Assembly: GCA_938743325.2 (NCBI GenBank)
Contig: OW568871.1
Location: 1-64,000, forward strand
DNA length: 64,000 bases
Source: Pycnococcus provasolii
Lineage: Eukaryota; Chlorophyta; Pseudoscourfieldiophyceae; Pseudoscourfieldiales; Pycnococcaceae
Direction of reading: 5' to 3'
Under the pieces are notes generated by a model. It had not been told where the DNA came from. It worked only from the letters and a program-made list of their open reading frames with translations, and ran no database searches. Both the position numbers and the translations under genes were made by a program. Below are positions 1-9,410 of the stretch, in pieces; the first letter of the stretch is position 1; every line of letters starts with the position of its first letter.

Positions 1-1
1 G

Positions 2-1795
2 GCACTGAAAGCAGTGTCAGCCACGTCCGAGGGTGCAACGGCAGGAACGCTGCTTGCTCTGCGCCCAGTGCAGCAGTGCATGGTCGCCGCACCCGCCGAA
101 TCTCTCGGCGAACTCCTGAGCGCGCTATCACGCCGCCGCCTTGTGGTGCGTGGACTGACAACCTGCGATTCGCCTCCACGTGACTTGCGTGGAATCCCCG
201 TGCGTGACGGCCCGCGCGGCGCGACAGTCTTTGCCGTCATTGAGGGCGAAGGATCTCGTGCCATTGCGGCTGCCCTGTGCGAGTCTCCGCCCGAAGCGCT
301 CGCGGGCATGGCTTGGTCGAATCTCGATACAAAGGGGTGGATGCTTTCGCGACCATCTGTGACGGAAAGTTCACGCCTCGCAACGCTGGTTGCACCCGCA
401 CCCACGACGTCAATGGCGGATGTGCCCACCTTGGGTGTGATTTTCGTTCCTCTGGAAGATGCCGGCAATGCTGCTGAGGCAATCGCCGCAGTTCGCAACA
501 ATGGCCTCGAGGTGATCAGCGCACGCTGTGCCAGCTCTCTGAGCGACGAACAGTCAAGGAAGCTGCTTAGTTCTGGTACATCGTCCATGCGATCTATGGG
601 CTCGACAAAGCGCGATTCGATGCGACGTGCGATGATGGAGTCGCCAGTACTCAGCATTTTGTGCCTTGGTGCGGATGCACCAACGCGTCTTGCTGACATT
701 GCCGATGGCGTGCATGCCGATGCGTCCGTACTACATGCTGTCGCGGCGCGCGATCCGGTGGCAGCGCGCTCGCTTGCCATGAGCGTGTTCCCCTTTGCGA
801 GCATTCCCGGCGGAGAATCCTCATTCTGTCGTCTCCTGAATGGACCGGACGCCGAAGATGTTGCCCTTGCTTTCGCCACGCACGACGTGATGTCGCGAGG
901 TGATCTGGAGCGTCTTCTACGCGTTGCGTCGCGCGGCGGTTTCACGCTTAGCGGCGTAGGCCTTGGGCATGGCTGGAGGCACGACGAGAATTCGACCCAC
1001 GCTGGCTTCGTCGTTGGCTTGCGCCGTCCGAATGCGCGCGCACAGCTGACAATGCTCGCGAAACGTGCGATGGATGAGTCTGTGCTGTCTCGTGTGCATC
1101 TTGCGCCGCAATCGTCGGAGGATGATATGCCTGTTGAGCTTGCACACTTGCTTGCGCATGATGCGCCGGCTCCTATCGATGTGTGTCCCGGTGGCGGCAA
1201 GCTGTGGCAGACAACATGTGCAGTGGTGGGTCCGCTCGAGGCGTCTTCGGGTAGCGTCGGTGATGACGAGGAGCCTGAGGTTGGATGTGCGGAGCTCGCG
1301 GAGGTGCTGGGTCTGCTGCGCTCGCACGGCTTCAAGCTTGCGGGTGCGCGATGGCTAGCCCCTGGCGATGTGCGTCTAACTCGCTATGCGCGCATCGAGC
1401 ATCTCGGCGTTGATCGTTGCGCGTCACTCGAGCAGCGCGGTGCGTTGGTCCTTGCCGCATCGCGCGACAATGCCATCTCCCGTCTCCGCATGGAGCTAAG
1501 CGGGAGTGCTAAGCACCTCTCTCGATTCGTGCACTCGCCAGGCAGCGTATCATCTGCGCACGACGCTCTCGCCGCGCTGGATCTGGAAGCGTCGTCGCTC
1601 GCACCTGCGCCGGCTGCACAGGCGACTGCCCCTCTAGGTGTTGACGACCGTGCATCTTCCGCCGCGCCCGCGCCCGCCTCGCCGCCGCCGCCGCTGCCGC
1701 ATCCTTCTCTTGTTGAAGAAGACGACTTGTTGAAGTCGCACGAGGTTGAGCTGTCCTTGGATTTATCTGACATTTCGCTCGACGACATGGACTGA
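2..1795 (+). CDS. Unknown protein with degenerate NDK-like regions, 5' end missing
   Basis: The frame is open from the first full codon and there is no ATG near the edge, so the true start lies left of the window. At least 593 residues are visible. Two stretches, about residues 140-280 and 405-520, have a pattern reminiscent of nucleoside diphosphate kinase folds: a beta-strand opening, then a helix ending in 'NNGLEVISAR' or 'RSHGFKLAGARW', then a hydrophobic strand ('SPVLSILCLG', 'GALVLAAS'). I see no NDK catalytic His motif (NxxHGSD), so any such domain is probably inactive. The C-terminus is Ala/Pro-rich and ends in an acidic tail (SLDLSDISLDDMD). The family is uncertain, and the NDK-like reading rests on pattern only. 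Confidence 0.6.
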   Translation, partial: ALKAVSATSEGATAGTLLALRPVQQCMVAAPAESLGELLSALSRRRLVVRGLTTCDSPPRDLRGIPVRDGPRGATVFAVIEGEGSRAIAAALCESPPEALAGMAWSNLDTKGWMLSRPSVTESSRLATLVAPAPTTSMADVPTLGVIFVPLEDAGNAAEAIAAVRNNGLEVISARCASSLSDEQSRKLLSSGTSSMRSMGSTKRDSMRRAMMESPVLSILCLGADAPTRLADIADGVHADASVLHAVAARDPVAARSLAMSVFPFASIPGGESSFCRLLNGPDAEDVALAFATHDVMSRGDLERLLRVASRGGFTLSGVGLGHGWRHDENSTHAGFVVGLRRPNARAQLTMLAKRAMDESVLSRVHLAPQSSEDDMPVELAHLLAHDAPAPIDVCPGGGKLWQTTCAVVGPLEASSGSVGDDEEPEVGCAELAEVLGLLRSHGFKLAGARWLAPGDVRLTRYARIEHLGVDRCASLEQRGALVLAASRDNAISRLRMELSGSAKHLSRFVHSPGSVSSAHDALAALDLEASSLAPAPAAQATAPLGVDDRASSAAPAPASPPPPLPHPSLVEEDDLLKSHEVELSLDLSDISLDDMD

Positions 1796-2025
1796 CTGAC
1801 CACACCATCCCATTGCATCTTCTTACATACCTTATTTAAGCTTAAGGTACAGTAGCTGTGTAACGAATAGAATAATATTATTTGGAACATAAGTTTTGTT
1901 TTGTGAAATTGTTTTGTGATTGTTGGGCATTTTTCTCCTCCCCCTTTTCCAACCCCCCGTTTTCCAACCCCTCGTTTTCTGACCCCCCCTTGGGATCATT
2001 CCGCCTCGCGATTTTCGTCGTCAAT

Positions 2026-4560
2026 ATGGCGGCGGGCTTGCAAGCGCCGCTGCGGCGGCCGGGCTTGCACGGCCTGCCTCGCGCCGGCCGGCGGCCTGGA
2101 GGTGCGTTTTGGCCGCGCGTGCGCCTGCTGGTGGAGGTGCTGGCGCTGCTGGCGCTTTGCCTGTACGCGTGGTCGGTGCTGCAGCTCGTTCGGTCGCCGT
2201 CGTCGTCGTTGTCTGCGGCGACGGGCCGTCGAGGTCGTCACTCGCCGTCTCGGACGCGGAAGGAGGCTGTATCGCCGGAGGGTGAGCTCGCTGCGCCAAC
2301 GAAGCCCCCGCCGCGTCCGCGTAAGAAGGAGGTGGCGGCACGTCGCCGCGCGCCGTCGGGAGGGTCTCGGGAGCAGTGCACGTGGGTCCCCACACCCCCT
2401 TTCGTGCGTTTCAGCGGCACGTCAGCGCGTGGGTACGATCGCGACGTCATCGTGCGAACAAAGCCGGGAGCGCACAGCGCGGTGGCTTCTGTGGATCGAA
2501 GGTGGATCACGCGAGGCGTGACCAAGTATTCGCACATGGTAACGCTCGCGGTGGACGGATCGGACGACGCGGGGCGCACGGTGTACGCGGCGTGGCAGGC
2601 GAGCGACAAGCACGAGGGAGCAAGCGATCAGCACATACGTCTGGCGCGCAGTCGCGATGGCGGCGTGAAGTGGAGTCGCAGCTGGATCGTCGCCACGGGT
2701 GAGGAGTACCCCATCTGGGGTCCTGTGCTGCACTCGGACGGCCCCAAGCTGTGGCTCTTCTACTCCGCCTCGACGCACAACTGCACCGTGCCAAACCGCG
2801 ACGACTGGCGCAGCCCGGGTGGAGATATCATGGCGATTACGAGCGAGGATGGCGCTAAGACGTGGAGTGTTCCGAGAACGCTGTTGCGCGCTCGCGAGGT
2901 GAACGAAGACGCGCGGCCCAGAGGCCACGCGCCCGCGCCTCTCGTGACGGCAAATTCCATCGCCGCAACGGAGTCAAACGGCGGCGACAGCACATGGTTG
3001 CTCCCTTTCTGGAGCGAAAGTCGGCGGCAGTGTGGCGGCGGCAACGGAGATCCGATGGATGAGGCGCACGCGCTCATAAGCCGAGATCGCGGCGAAACTT
3101 GGCGCATGAGCGGTGAGGGCGTCGCGGCGCCGCTCACGTCCAACGCAACGTGGCTCATCGAGAACACGATTGCACCGCTACAGGGTGGCGCACGGCTGGC
3201 GCAGCTCTTTCGCACGAAGGCTGGCTTTATCTACGCAAGCTGGAGTCGAGACGACGGCGATTCGTGGAGCGAAGCTGAGGCGCTCGGTGAGCTGCCGAAT
3301 CCAGACAGCAAGGTGCACGCACTTCGGCTCCCCGGCGCAAGCAGCGACGTGGTCGTGGCGTACAATCACAACAGCGTCGCTGGGCGACGCACGCCACTTT
3401 ACCTCGCTCGTGGAAGTGGTGCTAGGCACGGGCACTGGCAAACGCCCGTGGCTGTTCTCGAGGATGATCGCTACACTGACTTCAGCTATCCCACTAGCGT
3501 CGCACGGCTGTACGAGATGGCAAGCGCCTCCAGCGGCGATTCGCGTGCCGCAAGTCTTCCCGGCCTCGTGGAGGTGTTGACGGCGTACACTGTTGCACCA
3601 TCCGATGGCCATGTGCCGACGTCGTACCGCGGCTTGCGTGTCGCGAGCACGGTGCTCGGCGCGCCTCTCATTCGTGCAATCAGGGGCAAAGTCGCGGTGC
3701 GCAATGGATTACTTCGCATCCCGCTTGGCACTGGCGCGTGCGCGAGCCTCGCCAGCCCAGGAGTTCCCATCGCGGCGCCAGGTGCGCGTGCCAAAGCTTT
3801 CCAAATTCGAATCAGCGTGCGCGCGGGCATGACGCGGCAGTTTTTGGAAGCCTGCGCGGACGCCGAGCCTCGTGGGGAGCTGCGCCTACTCGAACTTCGT
3901 GGACTGCAGCGTGTCGACGAAGGCGCGGACGTGAGCACCGATGGTGCTGGAGCGGCGGCGGCGAATACCAGCGCAGCTGCGGAGGATCGTATGCAGAGCC
4001 TCGCCGCGGTCTCCATGGTGTGCGTGCGTGGTGGAGCCCAGGAGATTGCGGCACTCGAGGAGGCTGCATCCAAGTCGGAAGACAGTGCGGAACCAGCGTG
4101 GGAGGATCCGCCACCAGCATCCCCGAAGATCATTACCGGCGACATCAACCTATCCTTGCACCTGCGTGGCGTCGACGGTCGTCGTTTGGACGATACGGGC
4201 ACGCCAATGCGAATAACTGCGATGATGGAGCCGGATCAGGAGCACGTCCTCGCGGTCTCGGTGTACCCTCTTCCAGAGCCTGGTCGCTTCACGTGGACGC
4301 TGCACAAGGATTCGCGTTTTGTCGGGCGCGCCTCTTGGAACGGCAATGCGGTCTCCGAAGCTCGGCTCGGATGCGCTCGCGGACCAGGCGGACTATCAAA
4401 GCTCAACCTGGGTGAAAGTGCAATCGAAGTTCGAGAGCTCGAGGTGTCTGAGATTGTGCGTTACAATGCCGCACGATGTGCATCGCTGGCAGAGCAGTTG
4501 GACGACGTGGAGCCGCTTCTGGAGTCGTCGTCGACGGCAGGGAGACCCACTCCCGTGTAA
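2026..4560 (+). CDS. Membrane-anchored sialidase-like (BNR/Asp-box) protein
   Basis: I chose the ATG at 2026 (MAAGLQAP). The frame is open further upstream to 1882, but that part is low-complexity and C-rich like a leader. After a short basic N-terminus there is one hydrophobic segment (LLVEVLALLALCLYAWSVL), giving a type II or signal-anchor topology in the secretory pathway. The domain that follows has four Asp-box motifs (SRDGGVKW, SEDGAKTW, SRDRGETW, SRDDGDSW) typical of six-bladed sialidase/neuraminidase-like propellers. I see no clear FRIP motif, so true exo-sialidase activity is not shown. The last 300 residues look like a separate beta-sandwich-like region. Known relatives are BNR_2-type sialidase-like proteins of plants and bacteria. 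A GT29-type gene lies 49 kb downstream. Confidence 0.8.
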   Translation: MAAGLQAPLRRPGLHGLPRAGRRPGGAFWPRVRLLVEVLALLALCLYAWSVLQLVRSPSSSLSAATGRRGRHSPSRTRKEAVSPEGELAAPTKPPPRPRKKEVAARRRAPSGGSREQCTWVPTPPFVRFSGTSARGYDRDVIVRTKPGAHSAVASVDRRWITRGVTKYSHMVTLAVDGSDDAGRTVYAAWQASDKHEGASDQHIRLARSRDGGVKWSRSWIVATGEEYPIWGPVLHSDGPKLWLFYSASTHNCTVPNRDDWRSPGGDIMAITSEDGAKTWSVPRTLLRAREVNEDARPRGHAPAPLVTANSIAATESNGGDSTWLLPFWSESRRQCGGGNGDPMDEAHALISRDRGETWRMSGEGVAAPLTSNATWLIENTIAPLQGGARLAQLFRTKAGFIYASWSRDDGDSWSEAEALGELPNPDSKVHALRLPGASSDVVVAYNHNSVAGRRTPLYLARGSGARHGHWQTPVAVLEDDRYTDFSYPTSVARLYEMASASSGDSRAASLPGLVEVLTAYTVAPSDGHVPTSYRGLRVASTVLGAPLIRAIRGKVAVRNGLLRIPLGTGACASLASPGVPIAAPGARAKAFQIRISVRAGMTRQFLEACADAEPRGELRLLELRGLQRVDEGADVSTDGAGAAAANTSAAAEDRMQSLAAVSMVCVRGGAQEIAALEEAASKSEDSAEPAWEDPPPASPKIITGDINLSLHLRGVDGRRLDDTGTPMRITAMMEPDQEHVLAVSVYPLPEPGRFTWTLHKDSRFVGRASWNGNAVSEARLGCARGPGGLSKLNLGESAIEVRELEVSEIVRYNAARCASLAEQLDDVEPLLESSSTAGRPTPV

Positions 4561-5074
4561 ACATAAAATTTGTAATAAGAAATTCTGGCACGACCGGGAT
4601 CCTCAAGGTCCCAATAGGACCTCCTTTCTGACATGAGCTAAATGGTGAATGGTTCCTGTTAACACACTTTGAATACAACACCAACCCTTACAACCCGAAT
4701 CGTCCATTTTACAACCCTTCCACCCACCGCAAGTCGAAAAAAATTGTCTGAAAATGACGGGCAGGACATGCGCATCATTTTGCAAGCTTCACTTTTTTTT
4801 TCCGTTATAAAAATAATGACGTTTTGGGTTGACCAATAGTGAAGTAACACATAAAAATGGCGCCGACTTAAAAAGTTATGTGCCGGAGCGGGATCCCACA
4901 GGGACTTTTTTTTTCTCGATCTATTTTCTTGACCTATTATTTTCTCGGAAAATTTCAAATACGGTTCCGAGGACCAATCAAATCTTACCTTACCCTTATT
5001 ACCTTACGACCAAATGGTGTGAACGGACAACCTTTGGACAAAGTAAAGTACGTTCAATTACGGAATGAGCGATC
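4561..5074. other. Convergent 3' intergenic region
   Basis: This 514-bp AT-rich gap lies between two converging genes. It holds no ORF I would support. One perfect inverted repeat, AGGTCC-CAATA-GGACCT, spans 4606-4622 just after the upstream stop and may form an RNA hairpin. A 12-mer GGATCCCACAGG at 4891-4902 also occurs in the satellite at the right end of the window. Confidence 0.6.
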
Positions 5075-6232
5075 TTAGAGTTCCTTGATGGCATTCGCGT
5101 GCTCCTCGGCGAGCGCTTTGGATGGATTGAACCACTCGCCCTCCTTTCGTGTGATGAATCGTGCTCGGCTGATGAACAGTTTATCCTCCTCTGGATCGAA
5201 CGTGCCCCAATCCGACGCCAGGCTGGGACTGCGCGCGATAAGCTCCGTGGGTGGCGTGTCCACCCCCAGCGCGACGATGGTGCTTCCACTTCCGCTCATA
5301 AAGCTCGTGCATCCACCATCCGCCTCTGCCAGCCGCTCTTTGAGTTCCCGTAGTCGTGGGAGCACCTCGAACGCGGGCGCCTCGAGGTCGTTGACAGTCA
5401 AGTCAACGGTCGCCTGCGCGCCCACGTCCGCAATCTGGCTCATGAGTGCCTTTGGATCTGCGTCGCTGAGGTTGTTCAAGTCGAGTGCCTTGAAGATGCG
5501 TCCTGTGCTGAGCTCGATCGGAGGCTTGACGAGCAGCAGGCTGTCGTCGTCGGTAAACGGCGACTCGACGTCGTCAACAAACTCGCCACGTCCCGTCACG
5601 TAGCTCGCCCCCTTTCCAAAGTACACAGGGCAGTCGCTTCCAATGTCTGCGCTCCATGTTTGCAGGTCGCTTTCACTCGCTGGGTTTCCCGCAAGCACGT
5701 TCGCCGCGAATAACGCCGTCGCTGCGTTGCCACTTCCTCCACCGAGTCCTGCACCTGCCGGCACACGCTTTCGGAGGGTGCAGTGGTACGAAGGTCGTTC
5801 CGCCGCAGGTATGTCCGCAAGTGCGCGTTCCCTGAACATGGCGAGAGCCTTCAGCACAAGGTTCGACGAGTCGACGGGCACGTTCGTCATGTTGCACTTG
5901 AGCGTATCTTTTTGCCCCGGTGGTCCCAGGTCGACGACGAGCTCGTCCCCGCAGTCGATGACGTGGAATAGTGACGCGAGTTCGTGGAATCCGTCCTCTC
6001 GTCGTCGTATGATGCGCAGGAACACGTTAATTTTCGACGGCGAGAAGAGCGTCAGACTGGACGATGCTGCTGCTCCTGTGTCAGGTGACGAGATTGACGA
6101 GTTTGCTGCTGACATGATCACACTGCTGTGAGCTCGAGCACGACAAGAAGCACGTGCATGAGCACGAGAAGCACGAGGATGAGCCCGAGAAGAAGCACGA
6201 GATTGATGAGGTGCACTGTGAGACTTGATCAT
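5075..6232 (-). CDS. ispE: 4-diphosphocytidyl-2-C-methyl-D-erythritol kinase, plastid
   Basis: This enzyme phosphorylates CDP-methylerythritol with ATP in the plastid MEP pathway to isoprenoids. It is a GHMP kinase. The N-terminal motif SPSKINVFLRIIRRREDGFH carries the active-site Lys. The ATP-binding glycine loop is VPAGAGLGGGSGNAAT, and SDCPVYF carries the catalytic Asp. I chose the start at 6232 (MIKSHSAPHQ), which gives a 45-residue leader rich in Ser, Arg, Ala and His that fits a chloroplast transit peptide. A shorter start exists at 6115 (MSAANSS). Total length is 385 residues, about right for IspE plus a leader. A CA microsatellite lies directly upstream. Confidence 0.92.
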   Translation of the reverse strand: MIKSHSAPHQSRASSRAHPRASRAHARASCRARAHSSVIMSAANSSISSPDTGAAASSSLTLFSPSKINVFLRIIRRREDGFHELASLFHVIDCGDELVVDLGPPGQKDTLKCNMTNVPVDSSNLVLKALAMFRERALADIPAAERPSYHCTLRKRVPAGAGLGGGSGNAATALFAANVLAGNPASESDLQTWSADIGSDCPVYFGKGASYVTGRGEFVDDVESPFTDDDSLLLVKPPIELSTGRIFKALDLNNLSDADPKALMSQIADVGAQATVDLTVNDLEAPAFEVLPRLRELKERLAEADGGCTSFMSGSGSTIVALGVDTPPTELIARSPSLASDWGTFDPEEDKLFISRARFITRKEGEWFNPSKALAEEHANAIKEL

Positions 6233-6275
6233 TATGCGTATGTATGCTAAGTGAAGTATGTACGAGTACGAGCGA

Positions 6276-6309
<34 letters not shown>

Positions 6310-6622
6310 CAACTGGTTTCTTTGATATAATATCAATAGCAAGCGACTGACTGGTTTTGCAATTTCCGCGACGTGAAAAACTAAAATCGTAAAATAAAAT
6401 CCAAAAATCACAGGGAAAAAAAGATACTCCGGATAAGAGAGAAAAATAAATTTTAATCTGGAAACTTTTGGGGTTTTAAGTAGTCGGGGTTTATGTAAGT
6501 CGGGGTTTGAATTAGTCGGGGTTTGAATTAGTCGGGGTTTTAAGTCGGGGGATCCTCCTGCAGTCCTGCTGAATGAGATGGGTTTTTTTGGACTACGGAT
6601 CTTCTCACTTCATTCTCAGTTC
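6233..6622. other. Divergent promoter region with CA microsatellite
   Basis: This AT-rich gap separates ispE and the PqqB-like gene, which are transcribed away from each other. A (CA)n tract covers about 6278-6307. The right part holds a tandem array of the recurring GTCGGGGTTT element, listed separately. No ORF or RNA gene is seen. Confidence 0.6.
6483..6550 (+). promoter_or_regulatory. Tandem array of the GTCGGGGTTT promoter-like element
   Basis: GTCGGGG starts at 6483, 6499, 6515, 6531 and 6544. The first four copies are spaced exactly 16 bp and read GTCGGGGTTT. The fifth is followed by GGATCC. A weaker copy, TTTGGGGTTTT, lies at about 6468. The array ends about 70 bp before the ATG of the PqqB-like gene. 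The same core occurs singly or in inverted pairs before many other genes here, so a promoter or 5'-UTR role is inferred. Confidence 0.6.
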
Positions 6623-7462
6623 ATGGCGGTTGTGACGTTGCTTGGAGTTGCCCAAGACGGTGGGCGCCCGCAGCCCGGATGTACGAGGTCATGCTGCGAA
6701 AATCTTACGGAGCAAGATTACAGGTGCCCGGTTTCTCTGGCTGTTCAAACCATGAATGGAACAACACTCCTCGTCGAAGCGACGAGAGATCTCGGACGAC
6801 AATTGCGCATGATTGACAACCCAAGCATCGACCATCTCTTCATCACACATGCCCATCTTGGACACGTGGATGGACTCGGATTGTTCGGCCGGGAAACAAT
6901 GTCAGCAAGACACATCCAGCTTCATTGCAGTCCATCGATGCGAGCATTGATTGAAACTACACCAGCTTGGAATCAATTGCTGCAACAAAACGTGTTTGAG
7001 TTCAGTGAATTTCCACGCGTTGAAATCGACGATGTCGTCGTTGAATTTATCCAAGTTCCACATCGTGCAGAACTCTCCGATATGCATGCTACAATCATTA
7101 GAGGATCGGAGAAGTCGCTGCTATTCTTACCCGATCATGATTCTTGGGTTGAAACACTTGAAAGTCACGGCTGTGAATCCATCCGGGCGTTTCTTCAGAA
7201 ATTTTCAATCGATGTTGCGCTTCTAGATGGAACCTTTTGGTCAGGAGGAGAACTCCAAGGCAGGGACATGAGCGTTGTCCCACATCCAACGGTCGAAGAA
7301 TCTCTGAAGCGGTTGGGAACGCGACGTGCTGAAGATCCTGAACTTCACTTCATTCACCTCAATCATACAAATCCGCTCTACGACCTGAATTCGGAAGCCT
7401 ACAACCAAGTAAAGCAATCAGGTTGGTCGATCGGATACGAAACACAACAGTTCAAGATCTGA
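6623..7462 (+). CDS. PqqB-like metallo-beta-lactamase-fold protein
   Basis: A 279-residue protein resembling PqqB and related metallo-hydrolases. It opens with LLGVAQDGGRPQPGC followed by a CC pair, as in the PqqB N-terminus. The metal-site region is THAHLGHVDGL, where the usual Asp of HxHxDH is Gly. Near the C-terminus FIHLNHTNPLYD resembles the PqqB signature around NNTNP. The start at 6623 (MAVVTLLG) fits the conserved beginning; an upstream in-frame ATG at 6578 adds only a poorly conserved leader. No other pqq gene is nearby, so PQQ synthesis itself is not supported. Base composition is clearly lower in GC (about 45% in lines I counted, against 60-67% in neighbours), which suggests a different origin, possibly bacterial transfer. 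Confidence 0.8.
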   Translation: MAVVTLLGVAQDGGRPQPGCTRSCCENLTEQDYRCPVSLAVQTMNGTTLLVEATRDLGRQLRMIDNPSIDHLFITHAHLGHVDGLGLFGRETMSARHIQLHCSPSMRALIETTPAWNQLLQQNVFEFSEFPRVEIDDVVVEFIQVPHRAELSDMHATIIRGSEKSLLFLPDHDSWVETLESHGCESIRAFLQKFSIDVALLDGTFWSGGELQGRDMSVVPHPTVEESLKRLGTRRAEDPELHFIHLNHTNPLYDLNSEAYNQVKQSGWSIGYETQQFKI

Positions 7463-7577
7463 TTTCTGCAAGAAATCTTTTGTTAAAGAAGGAAAGATTC
7501 ATCAAGAAAGGGTCGATTTTCATTTCAAATGGAAGGAGATTCGAGACAAAACTGAACGCCCCCTCCCCTTCTCACCT

Positions 7578-8912
7578 CTACGCCGTCAACGCGTTGTCAC
7601 CGGAGGCAAACGAGCCAATCAACGACGCGTTGTAGTCCTTCACCTGCTGACGAAGCTGGTGGTACTGCTCGAGGATCTTCGATGCCTCAGCCTCGTGAGA
7701 AGCCTGCAATTCGCGGATCATCGATGTCGTCTTGCGAACGTGCGCCTCGTACTCCTCCAGCTTCGACGCCGACATGCCGACGTCGCTCTCCACGCTCGCG
7801 AGATCCGCCTTCGCCTCGTTCAGCGCGCTTGCGGCACTCTCCTTCTTCAAGTTGCCCTGCTTCCCCAGCCGAGTCAGACGCTCGCTCAACGCGCTCTCTT
7901 GCCTCTTCATGTGATTCGCCGCCGCCGTCAGCTTGAACACCTCCTCCTCGTTCTCCCCAAGCTTCGCCTGAACCGCCTTGACACTGTGTGAAACCTCCTT
8001 GTGCTTCCCAATCTCGCTCTCCGCCTCCTCCATGAGCTTGACGCACTTTCCAATCTCGCGGCTCGCCTTTGCGTACAGGTCGCCCTTGTGGTTCAGGTTG
8101 CGCAGCGTCTTGTCAAGTTCGCCCACAGACGTCCTCTCACGTTCGATGGCGTTCTCGAGGTCGGATATTTCGCGCGTGAGCTTGTCTGGGCTTGTCACGA
8201 CGCTGTCCTGTAGGAACGCCTTGCGTGCCTCGTGTCGGCTGAGTTCGTCCTTCGCGACGTTGGTTTTGTCCGCAAGCGCTGCAATGGAGTTGCGCGTCGT
8301 TTCGTTCGCCGCCTCGAGTGTCTCTCTGTTCTTCTGCGCGTCGGCGACTTGCGTTCGCAGGTTCTCAGCCGCCTCGAGGACTTCTGCGGTTTGCGACGCC
8401 TCCGCCTGGTGGCTGGCACGTATGCGTGCGATTTCCGCGCGCAGCTCAGCCGCCTTTGCGTCGAGCGCGGCTTTTTTCTCGAGCGTTGCTTCCGCCTCTT
8501 CCTGCAGTTCGACGTACGTCGCGAGTTTCTCTTCGCGAAACTTGGCGAAGTTGATGATTGCGCTGAGGTTGCGTCGCAGGCGCGTGTAGTCCGGCTTGTA
8601 GATATCCTTGAGTGAGAAGTCGGAGACACCTGACGCTTCGAGTAGTTTCACGAGGTTTCGCACGAACGCGAGGTTCGCGAGTGACTCTTCGTGTAGTTCT
8701 GGAAAGTCTCCTAGAGATGCAATGGCGTTAAAAGCTGGCGTTTGCATTTCTTCACGCGACACGCCACATAACAGGACGGTAATGGATTCGTACATGGGTC
8801 GTGCAATTTCGTATCCCGGTTTCGTGAGTTCGACTTCCGAGAGCGGCACGTCGAGTTCACTCAGGCATGCCAGTATCTCCGCATTCGTCAGGATGGGAAA
8901 CGAGTACGACAT
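7578..8912 (-). CDS. NUF2: Kinetochore protein NUF2
   Basis: Subunit of the Ndc80 complex, which links kinetochores to spindle microtubules. The N-terminus (MSYSFPILTNAEILACLSEL) is the start of the NUF2 calponin-homology domain, which continues to about residue 135 with DIYKPDYTRLRRNLSAIINF, a highly conserved NUF2 stretch. The rest, to residue 444, is a long coiled coil rich in Glu, Lys, Ala and Leu, where NUF2 pairs with NDC80. The length matches the family (about 440-460). The gene lies tail-to-tail with the PqqB-like gene, with 115 bp between the stops. Confidence 0.93.
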   Translation of the reverse strand: MSYSFPILTNAEILACLSELDVPLSEVELTKPGYEIARPMYESITVLLCGVSREEMQTPAFNAIASLGDFPELHEESLANLAFVRNLVKLLEASGVSDFSLKDIYKPDYTRLRRNLSAIINFAKFREEKLATYVELQEEAEATLEKKAALDAKAAELRAEIARIRASHQAEASQTAEVLEAAENLRTQVADAQKNRETLEAANETTRNSIAALADKTNVAKDELSRHEARKAFLQDSVVTSPDKLTREISDLENAIERERTSVGELDKTLRNLNHKGDLYAKASREIGKCVKLMEEAESEIGKHKEVSHSVKAVQAKLGENEEEVFKLTAAANHMKRQESALSERLTRLGKQGNLKKESAASALNEAKADLASVESDVGMSASKLEEYEAHVRKTTSMIRELQASHEAEASKILEQYHQLRQQVKDYNASLIGSFASGDNALTA

Positions 8913-9196
8913 GTCTACTAACTATAGAGGCAGAGTGAGGCAGAGTGCTGCAGAGACACACACAAGCAGGCAGACCAGCCGAGAGGGGGAAATGACAACG
9001 ACAAATGGCACGCGAATGGGAGGGAGGGAAAAACGCGCCCTCGGACCCTGGGAACTAACTCCAAGGGTTTGAAAATTCCCACCCCCTGTACAGGTTTCAT
9101 CATGGATCCCCAACCTGCCAACCTGCCAACTGGAACTGCCCCGGGGGAGAAACAGAAAAATAAAAATGTCAACAACGGAGGGGTGTCATCATCAGG
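8913..9196. other. NUF2 upstream region
   Basis: Upstream sequence of NUF2 (minus strand) running up to the telomere-repeat tract. It is GA-rich on the plus strand. No gene or clear element is seen. Confidence 0.5.
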
Positions 9197-9410
9197 CTAA
9201 CCCTAACCCTAACCCTAACCCTAACCCTAACCCTAACCCTAACCCTAACCCTAACCCTAACCCTAACCCTAACCCTAACCCTAACCCTAACCCTAACCCT
9301 AACCCTAACCCTAACCCTAACCCTAACCCTAACCCTAACCCTAACCCTAACCCTAACCCTAACCCTAACCCTAACCCTAACCCTAACCCTAACCCTAACC
9401 CTAACCCTAG
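9197..9410. repeat. Interstitial telomere-type (CCCTAA)n tract, about 35 copies
   Basis: Perfect CCCTAA repeats run for about 210 bp in the C-rich orientation, as at the left end of a chromosome. The complementary repeat is TTAGGG. The tract begins 285 bp upstream of NUF2, so it is internal to the chromosome here. Translations of it (Asn-Pro or Val-Arg repeats) are meaningless. Confidence 0.97.

Noticed and set aside
4891-4902. GGATCCCACAGG shared with the 183-bp satellite
   Set aside because: A 12-bp match without flanking similarity could be chance; not enough to call a satellite remnant.
4829-5078. Small frames in the gap before ispE
   Set aside because: AT-rich, no conserved pattern, and located in 3' intergenic DNA.
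6623-7462. Evidence for PQQ biosynthesis
   Set aside because: Only a PqqB-like fold is present; no PqqA, C, D or E gene is nearby and PqqB alone does not define the pathway.
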